Source of the DNA: Geobacter sp.
GTDB taxonomy: Bacteria > Desulfobacterota > Desulfuromonadia > Geobacterales > DSM-12255
Length of the DNA: 64,000 nucleotides
Direction: 5' to 3'
Assembly: GCA_009684525.1 (NCBI GenBank)
Contig: WKKR01000006.1
Coordinates: 166,624 to 230,623 of the forward strand
Part shown: positions 17,778 through 28,215 of the stretch, piece by piece
How the letters are laid out: every line of letters starts with the position of its first letter
How positions within the stretch are numbered: the stretch's first letter is position 1
Position numbers and translations under genes: made by a program
The notes under the pieces: generated by a model
What the model saw: only the letters and a program-made list of their open reading frames with translations
What the model was told of the DNA's origin: nothing
Databases searched by the model: none

Positions 17778-18560
17778 ATGCCGCACGAATCGGCCCTTAA
17801 GCGCTTCAGGGTTTTCGATAGCCATTTTCATGTCATCGACCGCCGTTTCCCCCTGGTCCCCAATGACGGCTATCTCCCCCCCGATTTTTCCTGCGCCGAC
17901 TACCTGGCGCGTACCGGCGGGCTCAACCTTGCCGGCGGTGCCGTGGTGTCGGGATCGTTCCAGGCTCTCGACCAGACCTACCTGGAGGACGCCCTGCACT
18001 GTCTCGGCCCGTCGTTTGTCGGCGTGACCCAGCTTCCGGCGCAGGTGAGCGACGCCGAGGTGCTTCGGCTGGACCGGCTCGGGGTGCGGGCGGTCCGCTT
18101 CAACATCCGGCGCGGCGGTTCGGAAAGCGTGGCGCACCTGGAGAGCTTTGCCCTGCGGGTTCATGGGCTGGCCGGCTGGCATGTGGAGCTCTACGTCGAT
18201 GCCAGGGAGCTGCCGGCGCTGCGGGAGACCCTGCTGAGACTCCCCGCGGTGAGCATCGATCACCTGGGGCTTTCCCGTGAAGGGCTCCCCGATCTGCTCA
18301 AGCTGGTGGAACGCGGCGTTCGCGTCAAGGCGACCGGATTCGGCCGGGTGGACTTCGACGTGGCCACTGCCCTCAGGGATATCTGCAGCGCCAATCCCGA
18401 TGCCCTGATGTTCGGCACCGATCTCCCCTCCACCAGGGCACCTCGCCCCTACAGCGACGACGATCTGCTGCTGGTGATCGAGACCCTGGGCGAGAAGCTG
18501 GCTACCAAGGTCCTCTGCGACAATGCCGTTGCCTTCTACCGTCCTGGGTGCTCTGGCTGA
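17778..18560 (+). CDS. Amidohydrolase 2 family protein
   Basis: 260 residues of the TIM-barrel metal hydrolase type. The first metal pair is in FDSHFHVID (H16, H18); VSIDHLG gives another candidate metal His and MFGTDLPST carries the catalytic Asp, near residues 160 and 217. The pattern resembles 2-pyrone-4,6-dicarboxylate lactonase and related amidohydrolases; no substrate can be assigned. GGGAGG precedes the ATG. A strong bidirectional terminator follows. Confidence 0.8.
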   Translation: MPHESALKRFRVFDSHFHVIDRRFPLVPNDGYLPPDFSCADYLARTGGLNLAGGAVVSGSFQALDQTYLEDALHCLGPSFVGVTQLPAQVSDAEVLRLDRLGVRAVRFNIRRGGSESVAHLESFALRVHGLAGWHVELYVDARELPALRETLLRLPAVSIDHLGLSREGLPDLLKLVERGVRVKATGFGRVDFDVATALRDICSANPDALMFGTDLPSTRAPRPYSDDDLLLVIETLGEKLATKVLCDNAVAFYRPGCSG

Positions 18561-18586
18561 TCTCCCGCAGCTTCAGGCACGAGAAA

Positions 18587-18617
18587 AAAAGAGGGGGGCT
18601 GATCGCCCCCCTCTTTT
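18587..18617. terminator. Bidirectional terminator
   Basis: A 13-bp stem AAAAGAGGGGGGC/GCCCCCCTCTTTT with a 5-base loop lies between convergent genes and has T runs on both strands. Confidence 0.9.
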
Positions 18618-18642
18618 CGTTCCATCCTGTCGCCCCGATCTG

Positions 18643-19569
18643 CTACGGCGTGCTGACCGTGATCACCGGACTGTCCTCGTTGCCGGGATTCACCACCTGG
18701 ACCCGCAGGGTCTTGGCGGACGGGTCGGCCGGGTAACGCTGGTAGATGAGCCGGGTACAGTCCATGTAGATCAGCCGGTCCCGGTCTCCCGGCGCCGGGT
18801 TGCTGCCGCTTATCCGCATGCCGTCCACGACCAGCACCGATCCCTGCAGGAAGTTCCTCCCTTCGATGATCAGCTCGTAGTAATTGACATGATCCTCGCC
18901 GGTGCTGATGGAGGTGATCTCCGGCCGGGTGTCCACCATCAGCGCCAGCGGTGTGGAGACGGTCTCTTCCGGGTTTTTTACCTGGATCTGGTGAATCCCC
19001 CCCTTGACTGCCGGTACCGAAAACGCCATCCCTTCTGCCGAGAGGAACCTGCTCCGGATGGCGCCGCCGTCGAACAGCACCAGGGCTCCTTCCTGGAAAT
19101 TCCTGCCGTTTATGGTCACGTCCCGGCTGCCGCTCATGGTGCAGGACGGGATGCTGTCGGGCGACAGCGAGGTTGCCACCGGCTTCAGGGGCTGGACCGA
19201 AAACGAGTAGGTCTTGCTGGTGCTGCCGTCCTCCGTTTTCAGGAAGAGGGCATAGAGGCCTGCTGCCAGGCGGGGGATGTCAAAGCTGAGCTGTTTCGGC
19301 CCGATGATCCGGGTCGGGATCTCGGTGCTGCCGAGAAAGACGGTGGTGCCTTCGGTAAAGCCCGCCCCGGAAAGGGTCACGGTCATCCCCGGTTCGCCCT
19401 GGGCAGGGATGATGCTGAGGATGGTGATCCGGTCCTTGCGCTCCTGCACCGGAACTGGCTGGCTCTTCGCCCGGGGGTCGTACTTCGGGGGGAGGGGGGA
19501 CGAGGTGCCGGCAGCCATGGCGGGAGATACGAGGATGAAGGTGAACAACAGCGTCAAAAGGGATTTCAT
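18643..19569 (-). CDS. Secreted IPT/TIG-domain protein
   Basis: 308 residues. A signal peptide (MKSLLTLLFTFILVSPAMA) is followed by a Pro-rich linker and at least three IPT/TIG immunoglobulin-like repeats, recognised by ITSI/ATSLSP...G...VTLSGAGF, VTINGRNFQEG and LIIEGRNFLQG. Such folds are found in surface-adhesion or binding proteins; no enzyme domain is seen. AAGGAG lies six bases before the chosen ATG; a longer in-frame upstream ATG lacks a ribosome site. Function unknown. Confidence 0.8.
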   Translation of the reverse strand: MKSLLTLLFTFILVSPAMAAGTSSPLPPKYDPRAKSQPVPVQERKDRITILSIIPAQGEPGMTVTLSGAGFTEGTTVFLGSTEIPTRIIGPKQLSFDIPRLAAGLYALFLKTEDGSTSKTYSFSVQPLKPVATSLSPDSIPSCTMSGSRDVTINGRNFQEGALVLFDGGAIRSRFLSAEGMAFSVPAVKGGIHQIQVKNPEETVSTPLALMVDTRPEITSISTGEDHVNYYELIIEGRNFLQGSVLVVDGMRISGSNPAPGDRDRLIYMDCTRLIYQRYPADPSAKTLRVQVVNPGNEDSPVITVSTP

Positions 19570-19700
19570 GGGAACTCCTTGGGCGAGGCAGGGGGACGGC
19601 TCGGCAGTCCGGTGCTGCATCCTATTGAGGATTAAAGCATGGCAATGGTGGATGTCAACAGGTCCGGCCATGAATCATGCCGGACGCTGGGAGCGTTCGC

Positions 19701-20780
19701 CTAGCCGTCCATCGTCAACGCCAGCCAGATGCCGATGGCGATGAAGAGCAGGTTGGCGGCCCAGGCCGCCACCGGCGGAGGAAGCGCTCCTGCCTGGCCG
19801 AAGGAGATGAGAAAGGCATTGATGATGAAGTAGGAAAGGCCGATGGCGAGGCTGATGCCGATGCCGACGGCGATGCCGCTGGAGCGGCCCGTGCGCAGGG
19901 CAAAGGGGATGCCGAGGAAGGCCATGACCAGGGGGCTGAAGGGTGCGGCCAGCTTGGTGTGGAGCAGGGTGAGGTAACGGGTGGCATCATACCCCCCGTG
20001 GGACAGCTTTTCGCAGTACCTGTTGAGCTCCACGAATCCCATGTTTTCCGCCTGCTTGCCCACGACCCGCAGGTCGGACAGGCTGAGTTTGAGCGGTATC
20101 GGTTCTTCCTGCCGTTGTGTCGTCCGGGTCAGGCTTCCGGCGCTGTAGTTGCGCAGGATCACGCTACGCAGGAGCCAGCCGTTTTCCCGATGTTCGGCGC
20201 GAGCCGCGTCTAGCCGCTTTACCGGCTGCATGGTTGGATCGAGCTGCCAGAGGGTGACTCCCAGCAGGGTTGTCGACGCAGGGTCGAACAGGCGCGCCTG
20301 GAGGATGGTATCGCCTTCCCGGTACCAGATCGCCCCCTGCCTGAAGAAGGCGGCCGGGCTTTTGTGGGATATCTGCACCTCCTGGATGTAGCGCATCTTT
20401 TCAAAGCTTTTCGGCACCACCCACTCGGACAGGGCAAGATTGATGAGACTTGCCACAAGGCCGATCCCCAGAAGCGGCGCCGCGACCCGCGCCAGCCCCA
20501 CCCCCGCGCTCCGCATGGCGATCAGTTCGGAGGTGCGGGAGAGGCTGCCCAGGGTAAGGAGGGTCGCCATCAGCACGGCCAGGGGGATGACCTGGGTGGC
20601 GATCTCCGGCAGTTTCCAGAGGAAAAAGAGCAGGATATGGTACGGGTCGCCGCCGGCGCGGGCGAATTTGCCCACCTTTTCCAGCAGGTCGACCACCAGG
20701 TAGATTGCCATGAACGAGCCGGCGCAGAGACCGAGCAGCCGCAGATTGGTGACGACGATATAACGCGAGATAATGGTCAT
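19701..20780 (-). CDS. lptG: LPS export permease LptG
   Basis: 359 residues. LptG with LptF forms the inner-membrane channel that extracts LPS with LptB ATPase. Membrane segments lie at both ends with a periplasmic beta-jellyroll between. Family signs are ISRYIVVTNLR at the start, VIPLAVLMATLLTLGSLSRTSELIAMRSAG and the C-terminal PFALRTGRSSG. The ATG chosen overlaps the lptF stop (ATGA); an upstream ATG (four codons) is possible. lptB is not in the window. Confidence 0.9.
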   Translation of the reverse strand: MTIISRYIVVTNLRLLGLCAGSFMAIYLVVDLLEKVGKFARAGGDPYHILLFFLWKLPEIATQVIPLAVLMATLLTLGSLSRTSELIAMRSAGVGLARVAAPLLGIGLVASLINLALSEWVVPKSFEKMRYIQEVQISHKSPAAFFRQGAIWYREGDTILQARLFDPASTTLLGVTLWQLDPTMQPVKRLDAARAEHRENGWLLRSVILRNYSAGSLTRTTQRQEEPIPLKLSLSDLRVVGKQAENMGFVELNRYCEKLSHGGYDATRYLTLLHTKLAAPFSPLVMAFLGIPFALRTGRSSGIAVGIGISLAIGLSYFIINAFLISFGQAGALPPPVAAWAANLLFIAIGIWLALTMDG

Positions 20781-21949
20781 CTGTGGGGCCATTGTTTGGC
20801 AATCCGCTGCCAGAGCGAGCTTGCAAGGTCGATGGGGGACAAACCTCCGAAGATGGGGCGCTCTGTCACCGCGCGCCTGAAGAACCAGATCCCGAGGGCG
20901 AGGAAGAAGATGTTCGGCCCCCACATGGCGGCGACGGCGGGAACCAGACCACGCTCCCCCAGGGTTTTGCAGGCGGAGAGGATGACGTAGTAAAGCAAAA
21001 GGAGACCGATACTGACGGCGAATCCCCCCCCTTTGCCGGAACGTCGGTTCTGCACCCCCAGCGGTACGCCGGCTATGGCAAAGACGAAACAGGCAAAGGG
21101 GGTGGAGAAGCGGCGATGGAATTCGAGTTCCATCTCCCGCCGGATCCGGTCGCTGGTCGCCGGGCTCCCGACCCCGGCCCGCAGTTCTCCAAGCGACATG
21201 TCCAACTCGTTGCGGCCGATCCCCTGGCCGGTTTGCGGCAGCTGGACGTTCAGGGTGTAATCGCGAAACTGGATCAGGCGGTACCCCTCCTTCTCCAGGC
21301 TGCGGTGGATGCTCCCGCCGGTAAGGTTGAGCAGGACCCGGCGTTCGCCGGGATGCACCGTTACGCTCCCCTGGCGGGCAAAGATGGTCAGCGGGGCCTT
21401 TTCATCGCGCTGGTCCTGGATCATGACGCCGGTCATGGTCTGGCGGACGGGGTCGAAGCGGTCCACATAGATGACCAGTCCGGGGATGCTGTCCACGAAG
21501 ACCCGCTCCCGCAGGTCCACTTCGGCCCGCTGTTCCACAGCCCTGGTCAGAAGCCCCTTGAAGGAGGTGTTCCCCCAGGGTACTGCGTAGATCGCGACAA
21601 TGGCGGTGGCGATGGTTGCCAGGGTCGCGCACGCCATGACCGGCAGCAGCAGACGGGTGATGCTGACGCCGCTCGCCTTGATGGCGATGATCTCGCTGTC
21701 GGCGGAAAGACGGCCGAACGCCAGCAGTATGGCCAGGAGGAATGCCATAGGGATGGTCACCAGGGCAAAGGAGGGGAAGAGATAGGCGATCAGGCGGGCG
21801 ATATCGGCGATCGGCACCCCCTTGGCCACGACCATGTCGGCGATCTTGAGGAATCTCCCCATCAGGAGGACAGCGGTGAAGGCCACCATCCCCAGGAAGA
21901 ACGGAACGGCGATCTCGCGGATGATGTATCGGTCGAAGGTGGTCAGCAT
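20777..21949 (-). CDS. lptF: LPS export permease LptF
   Basis: 390 residues, paralogous to LptG. The start MLTTFDRYIIREIAVPF is typical of the YjgP/YjgQ family. Membrane helices at about 15-35, 55-75, 100-122 and the C-terminal half flank a periplasmic domain; ADSEIIAIKASG and GVPLGVQNRRSGKGGG are family motifs. The longer frame upstream is not used because MLTTFDRY matches the family start. It is the first gene of the lptF-lptG operon, divergent from rpsB. Confidence 0.9.
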   Translation of the reverse strand: MLTTFDRYIIREIAVPFFLGMVAFTAVLLMGRFLKIADMVVAKGVPIADIARLIAYLFPSFALVTIPMAFLLAILLAFGRLSADSEIIAIKASGVSITRLLLPVMACATLATIATAIVAIYAVPWGNTSFKGLLTRAVEQRAEVDLRERVFVDSIPGLVIYVDRFDPVRQTMTGVMIQDQRDEKAPLTIFARQGSVTVHPGERRVLLNLTGGSIHRSLEKEGYRLIQFRDYTLNVQLPQTGQGIGRNELDMSLGELRAGVGSPATSDRIRREMELEFHRRFSTPFACFVFAIAGVPLGVQNRRSGKGGGFAVSIGLLLLYYVILSACKTLGERGLVPAVAAMWGPNIFFLALGIWFFRRAVTERPIFGGLSPIDLASSLWQRIAKQWPHR

Positions 21950-22008
21950 GGCTTGCGCATGATACATGAGAAGGGGCGCCAAGTAAAGGGTCGCACGCCA
22001 AAAATGCC

Positions 22009-22037
22009 TTGCCAAGCAGGGGGGTATGTGTTATATA
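22009..22037 (+). promoter_or_regulatory. Predicted strong promoter of rpsB-tsf
   Basis: TTGCCA, 17 bases, TATATA. It leaves a 5' leader of about 155 bases before rpsB, long enough to hold a regulatory RNA structure such as an S2 autoregulatory site. Confidence 0.7.
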
Positions 22038-22197
22038 CATCCGCTGCTTGAAAACGCACGCTTTCCAGGCCCCCGGTGGTGCCCTACAGGTGGTGGCGGG
22101 AATCAGGACGGTCGACATCGGCCCCTGATAACGGCTTCCCAGGGTTCCGGGACACGGCGGAAAGCGGAGGCCCAACCACACACAGAGGAGAGAGAGT

Positions 22198-22968
<771 letters not shown>

Positions 22969-23061
22969 GCAGATCGATCCGGCTGGGTTGCCCCTTGTGT
23001 GGCAGCGCGCGAACAGCATGACAATACGTTCGGCTCCGCTGGAGCCGTTATGGAGGATACC

Positions 23062-23712
23062 GTGAGCATTACAGCAGCACAGGTGAATGAACTGAGGAAG
23101 GCGACCGGCGCAGGGCTGATGGACTGCAAGAAGGCTCTCCAGGAGACCGGCGGCGACCAGGAGAAGGCAGTCGACTATCTCCGCAAGAAGGGTCTGGCCG
23201 CAGCATCCAAGAAATCCGGCCGCGTGGCCAGCGAAGGGGCCGTTGGTTCCTACATCCATGCCGGCGGCAAGATCGGCGTGCTGGTCGAAGTGAACTGCGA
23301 GACCGATTTCGTTGCCAAGAACGAGAATTTCCAGGCGTTCGTCAAGGATGTCGCCATGCATATCGCTGCGGCCGCTCCCCAGTATGTGCGGCGCGAAGAG
23401 GTTGCCGCCGATGCCCTGGAGCGCGAGAAAGATATCTACCGCGCCAAGGCCCGTGAAAGCGGCAAGCCGGACAATATCATCGAAAAGATCATCGAGGGGC
23501 AGGTCAACAAGTTTTATGCCGATATCTGCCTCCTGGAGCAGCCCTTTGTCAAGGATCCGGACAAGACGGTGCAGACCTTCCTGAACGAGACCATCGCCAC
23601 CATCGGCGAAAACATGTCGATTCGCCGCTTCTCCCGTTTCGTCCTGGGGGAGGGTCTGGAGAAGAAGGAAAGCGATTTTGCCGCGGAGGTTGCAGCCGCG
23701 GTCGGCAAGTAG
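23062..23712 (+). CDS. tsf: Elongation factor Ts
   Basis: 216 residues, the short form of EF-Ts. It exchanges GDP for GTP on EF-Tu. The N-terminal UBA-like domain [17 protein letters not shown] and the EF-Tu contact [11 protein letters not shown] are clear. GTG is the start because GGAGG lies five bases upstream; an ATG four codons earlier would overlap that site. A strong terminator follows. Confidence 0.96.
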   Translation: MSITAAQVNELRKATGAGLMDCKKALQETGGDQEKAVDYLRKKGLAAASKKSGRVASEGAVGSYIHAGGKIGVLVEVNCETDFVAKNENFQAFVKDVAMHIAAAAPQYVRREEVAADALEREKDIYRAKARESGKPDNIIEKIIEGQVNKFYADICLLEQPFVKDPDKTVQTFLNETIATIGENMSIRRFSRFVLGEGLEKKESDFAAEVAAAVGK

Positions 23713-24537
<825 letters not shown>

Positions 24538-24538
24538 C

Positions 24539-25096
24539 GTGACCAAAGATGTCATCGCCGCCATGAAATCCCACATGGAGAAGACCGTCGAGTCTCTCCG
24601 TCGCGAATATCAGAAGATCCGCACCGGCCGCGCGTCGACTTCTCTCTTGGATGATGTGAAGCTCGACTACTATGGCACTCCCACGCCGGTGAGCCAGGTT
24701 GCCACCCTGGCTGTTCCCGAGCCGCGCACCATCACCCTGCAGCCGTGGGAGTCGAAGCTGATCCCGCTGATCGAGAAGGCGATCATGAATGCCAATCTCG
24801 GGGTGACGCCGGCCAACGACGGCAAACTGATCCGGCTGGTTCTCCCCCCCCTCACCGAAGAGCGGCGTAAGGATATCGTCAAGCAGCTGAAGAAGATGGC
24901 AGAGGAGGCGAAGGTGGCATTGCGCAATCTCCGCCGCGACGCCATCGACGGCGTGAAAAAGCTGGAAAAAGACAAGAAGATCTCCGAGGACGATCTCAAA
25001 CGGGCCGAAAAAGAGGTGCAGGACGTTACCAAGACCTTCGAGACCAAGATCGACGAGGTGCTGGTCCACAAGGAGAAGGAAGTCATGGAGGTCTGA
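24539..25096 (+). CDS. frr: Ribosome recycling factor
   Basis: 185 residues, exactly the usual length. RRF with EF-G splits the post-termination ribosome. Motifs RTGRAS near residue 29, [12 protein letters not shown], and [15 protein letters not shown] are conserved. GTG start with AAAGGAG at the correct distance. Confidence 0.97.
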   Translation: MTKDVIAAMKSHMEKTVESLRREYQKIRTGRASTSLLDDVKLDYYGTPTPVSQVATLAVPEPRTITLQPWESKLIPLIEKAIMNANLGVTPANDGKLIRLVLPPLTEERRKDIVKQLKKMAEEAKVALRNLRRDAIDGVKKLEKDKKISEDDLKRAEKEVQDVTKTFETKIDEVLVHKEKEVMEV

Positions 25097-25175
25097 GTGG
25101 CTTGCAGCAGGCAGGTGGGCGCCCTGGGCCGCATGATTTTTTCTTGCGCGCCCCGTTGAATTGTGATTAAATCCC

Positions 25176-25202
25176 AAAACCCCTGTCGGAAGGGGTTTTT
25201 TG
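25176..25202 (+). terminator. Terminator of pyrH-frr
   Basis: Stem AAAACCCCT/AGGGGTTTT with a 6-base loop, then a T run. Confidence 0.85.
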
Positions 25203-25336
25203 TTTTTGTGCAGACCGTGGTATGCAGCGCGAATTACGCTGGCTCACCGAAAGCCCCTCGCAAGAGAACAGCATGCCTTTTCCCTCGCCGCCATGGTATC
25301 TCTGAATTTCATCGCTCTGTGTGGGATGAGTAACAT

Positions 25337-26077
25337 ATGAATCGACTCAAGCCGGATAAAATGCCGCGCCATCTTGCCATCATCATGGATGGCAACGGTC
25401 GTTGGGCCAAGCAGCGCATGCTGCAGCGCATTGTCGGTCATCAGAAGGGTGTGGAGGCGGTCCGTGCGACTGTCGAGGAGTGTTCGAAGCTGGGCATCGG
25501 CTTCCTGACGCTGTTTGCCTTTTCCGCCGAGAACTGGCTCAGGCCCAAGACCGAGGTCCAGGCCCTGATGGCGCTCCTGAAGAAGTATATCCGCTCGGAA
25601 GTCCCGCGGATGATGCGGAACAATGTCCGCTTCGGCGTCATCGGCAACCGCGAGGACCTGCCGGCGAGCGTGAACCGGGAGATTGACGACGCCATCGCCC
25701 GGACTGCCGGCAATACCGGCATGCTGCTGACCCTGGCCCTTTCCTACGGGTCCCGCCAGGAGATTGCCCGTGCCGCAGTGCGCCTGGCAGCCGATGCCGT
25801 GGCCGGCACCGTCGACCTGACAATGGTGAGCGAGGAGCTGTTCACCAGTTATCTTTTCACCGGCGGCATCCCCGATCCCGATCTTCTGATCAGGACCAGC
25901 GGCGAGATGAGGATCAGCAACTTTCTCCTCTGGCAGCTCGCCTATACCGAGCTCTATTTTACCGACGTCAACTGGCCGGAATTCGACCGGACCGAATTGC
26001 ACAAGGCATTGAAGGACTATCAGGAGCGTGAGCGCCGTTTCGGGCTCACCAGTGATCAATTGCGGGTCTGCCGCTGA
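25337..26077 (+). CDS. uppS: Undecaprenyl diphosphate synthase
   Basis: 246 residues. It makes C55 isoprenyl diphosphate, the carrier for peptidoglycan and LPS sugars. The cis-prenyltransferase signature IIMDGNGRWAKQR (catalytic D18) starts the protein, with FSAENW and the C-terminal RTSGEMRISNFLLWQLAYTE. It is the first gene of a lipid/isoprenoid cluster and overlaps or touches the cdsA reading frame. Confidence 0.96.
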   Translation: MNRLKPDKMPRHLAIIMDGNGRWAKQRMLQRIVGHQKGVEAVRATVEECSKLGIGFLTLFAFSAENWLRPKTEVQALMALLKKYIRSEVPRMMRNNVRFGVIGNREDLPASVNREIDDAIARTAGNTGMLLTLALSYGSRQEIARAAVRLAADAVAGTVDLTMVSEELFTSYLFTGGIPDPDLLIRTSGEMRISNFLLWQLAYTELYFTDVNWPEFDRTELHKALKDYQERERRFGLTSDQLRVCR

Positions 26078-26102
26078 CCGCGGCGCTGCCGCCGGCAAGG
26101 AG

Positions 26103-26906
26103 TTGACCATCAAGAGACTGCTCACAGCCGCCATTGCCCTTCCCCTGTTGATCCTGCTCATCCTCAAGGGGGGGGTGACGGGATTCACCTGGTTCATCGC
26201 CGTGGTTGCAGCGTTCGGCATGGACGAGTTCTACCGCATGGCCCTGCCCGACCGTCGTCCCGAGGGAGCGGTCCTCTCGCTCTTCGGAGTCCTGATCCCC
26301 GTCTTGTCCGGTGCCGGCGACAGCTCGCTGTTCCCGGTGACCATGACCCTGCCCGTTCTCGTTGCCGCCCTGCTGCTCCTGTTCCGCTTTCGCGACATAC
26401 GCCAGGCCTCACAGGAGTGGGCGATACTGGCTGCCGGCCTGCTCTATGTCCCGCTATTGCTGGTCCATCTGGTTTGGCTGCGGGCCGGGAACCACGGGAT
26501 TTCCTGGATCTTCCTGATGCTGGTGATCGTCATGGCCGGCGATTCTGCAGCCTATTACGTCGGCTCCGCCCTGGGAAGGGTCAAGCTCTATCCGCAGGTC
26601 TCCCCCAACAAAAGTGTGGAGGGGGCTCTGGGAGGGCTGGCAGGAAGCGTGGTCGGCGCGCTGGTCGCGAGGATGACCTTTTTCCCCGAACTCGGGGTGG
26701 CCGATGCCGTGGTTGCGGCGTTGGTACTCGGCGTGCTGGGGCAGTTGGGAGACCTGTTCGAGTCCCTCCTGAAACGGAGCTGCGGTGTCAAGGATTCGGG
26801 TACGCTGGTGCCGGGGCATGGCGGCATACTGGACCGTCTGGACAGCATCCTTTTTGCGGCTCCTGCAGCATACTGGTATGCCCATTTCGTCTTTCCGCTC
26901 GGCTAG
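26103..26906 (+). CDS. cdsA: Phosphatidate cytidylyltransferase
   Basis: About 267 residues with eight or so membrane helices. It makes CDP-diacylglycerol, feeding PE synthesis by pssA and psd elsewhere in the window. The signature LKRSCGVKDSG...PGHGGILDRLDS is complete. The start is unclear: the family N-terminus is MKRLLTA-like, and here it reads IKRLLTA after AAGGAG-TTGACC-ATC. The ATC has ideal spacing, the TTG (coordinate used) touches the AAGGAG, and GTG at 26052 has no ribosome site and overlaps uppS. Confidence 0.88.
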   Translation: MTIKRLLTAAIALPLLILLILKGGVTGFTWFIAVVAAFGMDEFYRMALPDRRPEGAVLSLFGVLIPVLSGAGDSSLFPVTMTLPVLVAALLLLFRFRDIRQASQEWAILAAGLLYVPLLLVHLVWLRAGNHGISWIFLMLVIVMAGDSAAYYVGSALGRVKLYPQVSPNKSVEGALGGLAGSVVGALVARMTFFPELGVADAVVAALVLGVLGQLGDLFESLLKRSCGVKDSGTLVPGHGGILDRLDSILFAAPAAYWYAHFVFPLG

Positions 26907-26938
26907 TGTCCATCCGGAAACACCGGATGAGACACTAG
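26903..26938 (+). repeat. Hairpin spanning the cdsA stop
   Basis: CTAGTGTC-CATCCGG and CCGGATG-A-GACACTAG are inverted copies with one bulge and a 5-base loop. No T run follows, so it is not a simple terminator. It could be a small repetitive element or an RNA processing or stability signal before dxr. Confidence 0.55.
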
Positions 26939-26972
26939 CGGCCGAGGGTTCACTGAAGAAGCGCGAGGTCGT

Positions 26973-28142
26973 ATGAAAAAACTGAGCATTCTGGGATCGA
27001 CCGGTTCCATCGGTGTCAGCACGCTGGAGATCGTTGCGGCCCATCCGGACCGTTTCGAGGTGGTGGCGATCACCGCAGGGAGCAACATCGAGCTGCTGGC
27101 CCGGCAGATCGCGGCCTTCAGGCCCCGGCTGGTGGCCGTGCTGAACGACGAACTGGCCGGCCGGTTGAAAATGCTCCTCCCCGGCGGCTGTCAGCCGGAG
27201 ATCATGTGCGGTGTGGAGGGGCTCATTGCTGCAGCCACCCATGCCGATGCGGAGATGGTGGTTGCCGCCATTGTCGGCGCTGCCGGGCTCGTGCCGACCA
27301 TGGCAGCCATCCATGCCGGAAAGGGTCTGGCGCTTGCCAACAAGGAGACCCTGGTAACCGCCGGGCACCTGGTCATGGAGGCGGTGGCTGCCAAGGGGAT
27401 AAAGCTCTACCCTGTGGACAGCGAACATAGCGCGGTCTTCCAGTCCATCGAGGGGCATCGCGGCGAGGACATCGAAAAAATCATCCTGACTGCATCAGGT
27501 GGCCCGTTTCTCAACACGCCGGCAGCGAAGCTGGCAGAGGTGACGGTAGCCGATGCCCTCAACCACCCCAACTGGAGCATGGGGAAGAAGATCACCATTG
27601 ATTCCGCCAGCATGATGAACAAGGGGCTGGAGGTGATCGAGGCGCGCTGGCTGTTCGATGTGCCCCCGGAGAAGATCGACGTCAACATCCATCCCCAGAG
27701 CATCATCCACTCCATGGTGGAGTATGTGGATGGCTGCGTTATCGCCCAGCTGGGGACGCCGGACATGAAGGCGCCCATTGCCTATGCCCTTTCCTATCCG
27801 GAACGGGTGGCGACCGGCGTGAAACCGCTGGACCTGACGGCCTTTTCCGGGCTCACCTTTTTCCGGCCGGATCTGGAGAAGTTCCGCTGCCTGCAGCTTG
27901 CCTACCAGGCCATGGCTGCCGGTGAGAGCATGCCGGCCGTCATGAATGCGGCCAACGAGATCGCCGTGGAGTCTTTTCTCGACGGCAGGATCCGTTTCCT
28001 CGATATCTCCGCGGTCATCGAACGGACCATGTCGCTGCATCAGCCCCATTCCCTCGGCACCATCGAGGAGGTCCTCGGCGTTGACCGCTGGGCCAGGGAA
28101 AAGACACGGGAACAATTGCAAGCAGTGAATCGGAAATCGTGA
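26973..28142 (+). CDS. dxr: 1-deoxy-D-xylulose 5-phosphate reductoisomerase
   Basis: 389 residues. First committed step of the MEP isoprenoid pathway, NADPH and metal dependent. NADPH-binding LGSTGSIG starts the protein; DSEHSAV gives metal ligands; the flexible loop and [24 protein letters not shown] are intact. It shares this cluster with uppS, linking C5 building blocks to the carrier lipid. Confidence 0.97.
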   Translation: MKKLSILGSTGSIGVSTLEIVAAHPDRFEVVAITAGSNIELLARQIAAFRPRLVAVLNDELAGRLKMLLPGGCQPEIMCGVEGLIAAATHADAEMVVAAIVGAAGLVPTMAAIHAGKGLALANKETLVTAGHLVMEAVAAKGIKLYPVDSEHSAVFQSIEGHRGEDIEKIILTASGGPFLNTPAAKLAEVTVADALNHPNWSMGKKITIDSASMMNKGLEVIEARWLFDVPPEKIDVNIHPQSIIHSMVEYVDGCVIAQLGTPDMKAPIAYALSYPERVATGVKPLDLTAFSGLTFFRPDLEKFRCLQLAYQAMAAGESMPAVMNAANEIAVESFLDGRIRFLDISAVIERTMSLHQPHSLGTIEEVLGVDRWAREKTREQLQAVNRKS

Positions 28143-28215
28143 GACAACGTCAGAACCCTGCACCGAAGGGCCTTTTTTCGTTGCGAGCTGCGGTTTCCAT
28201 CAGTCGGAGTTACCT

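Noticed and set aside
20783..22051. 422-codon plus-strand open frame across lptF and lptG
   Set aside because: It is antisense to two membrane genes with intact family motifs and lacks hydrophobic or domain structure.
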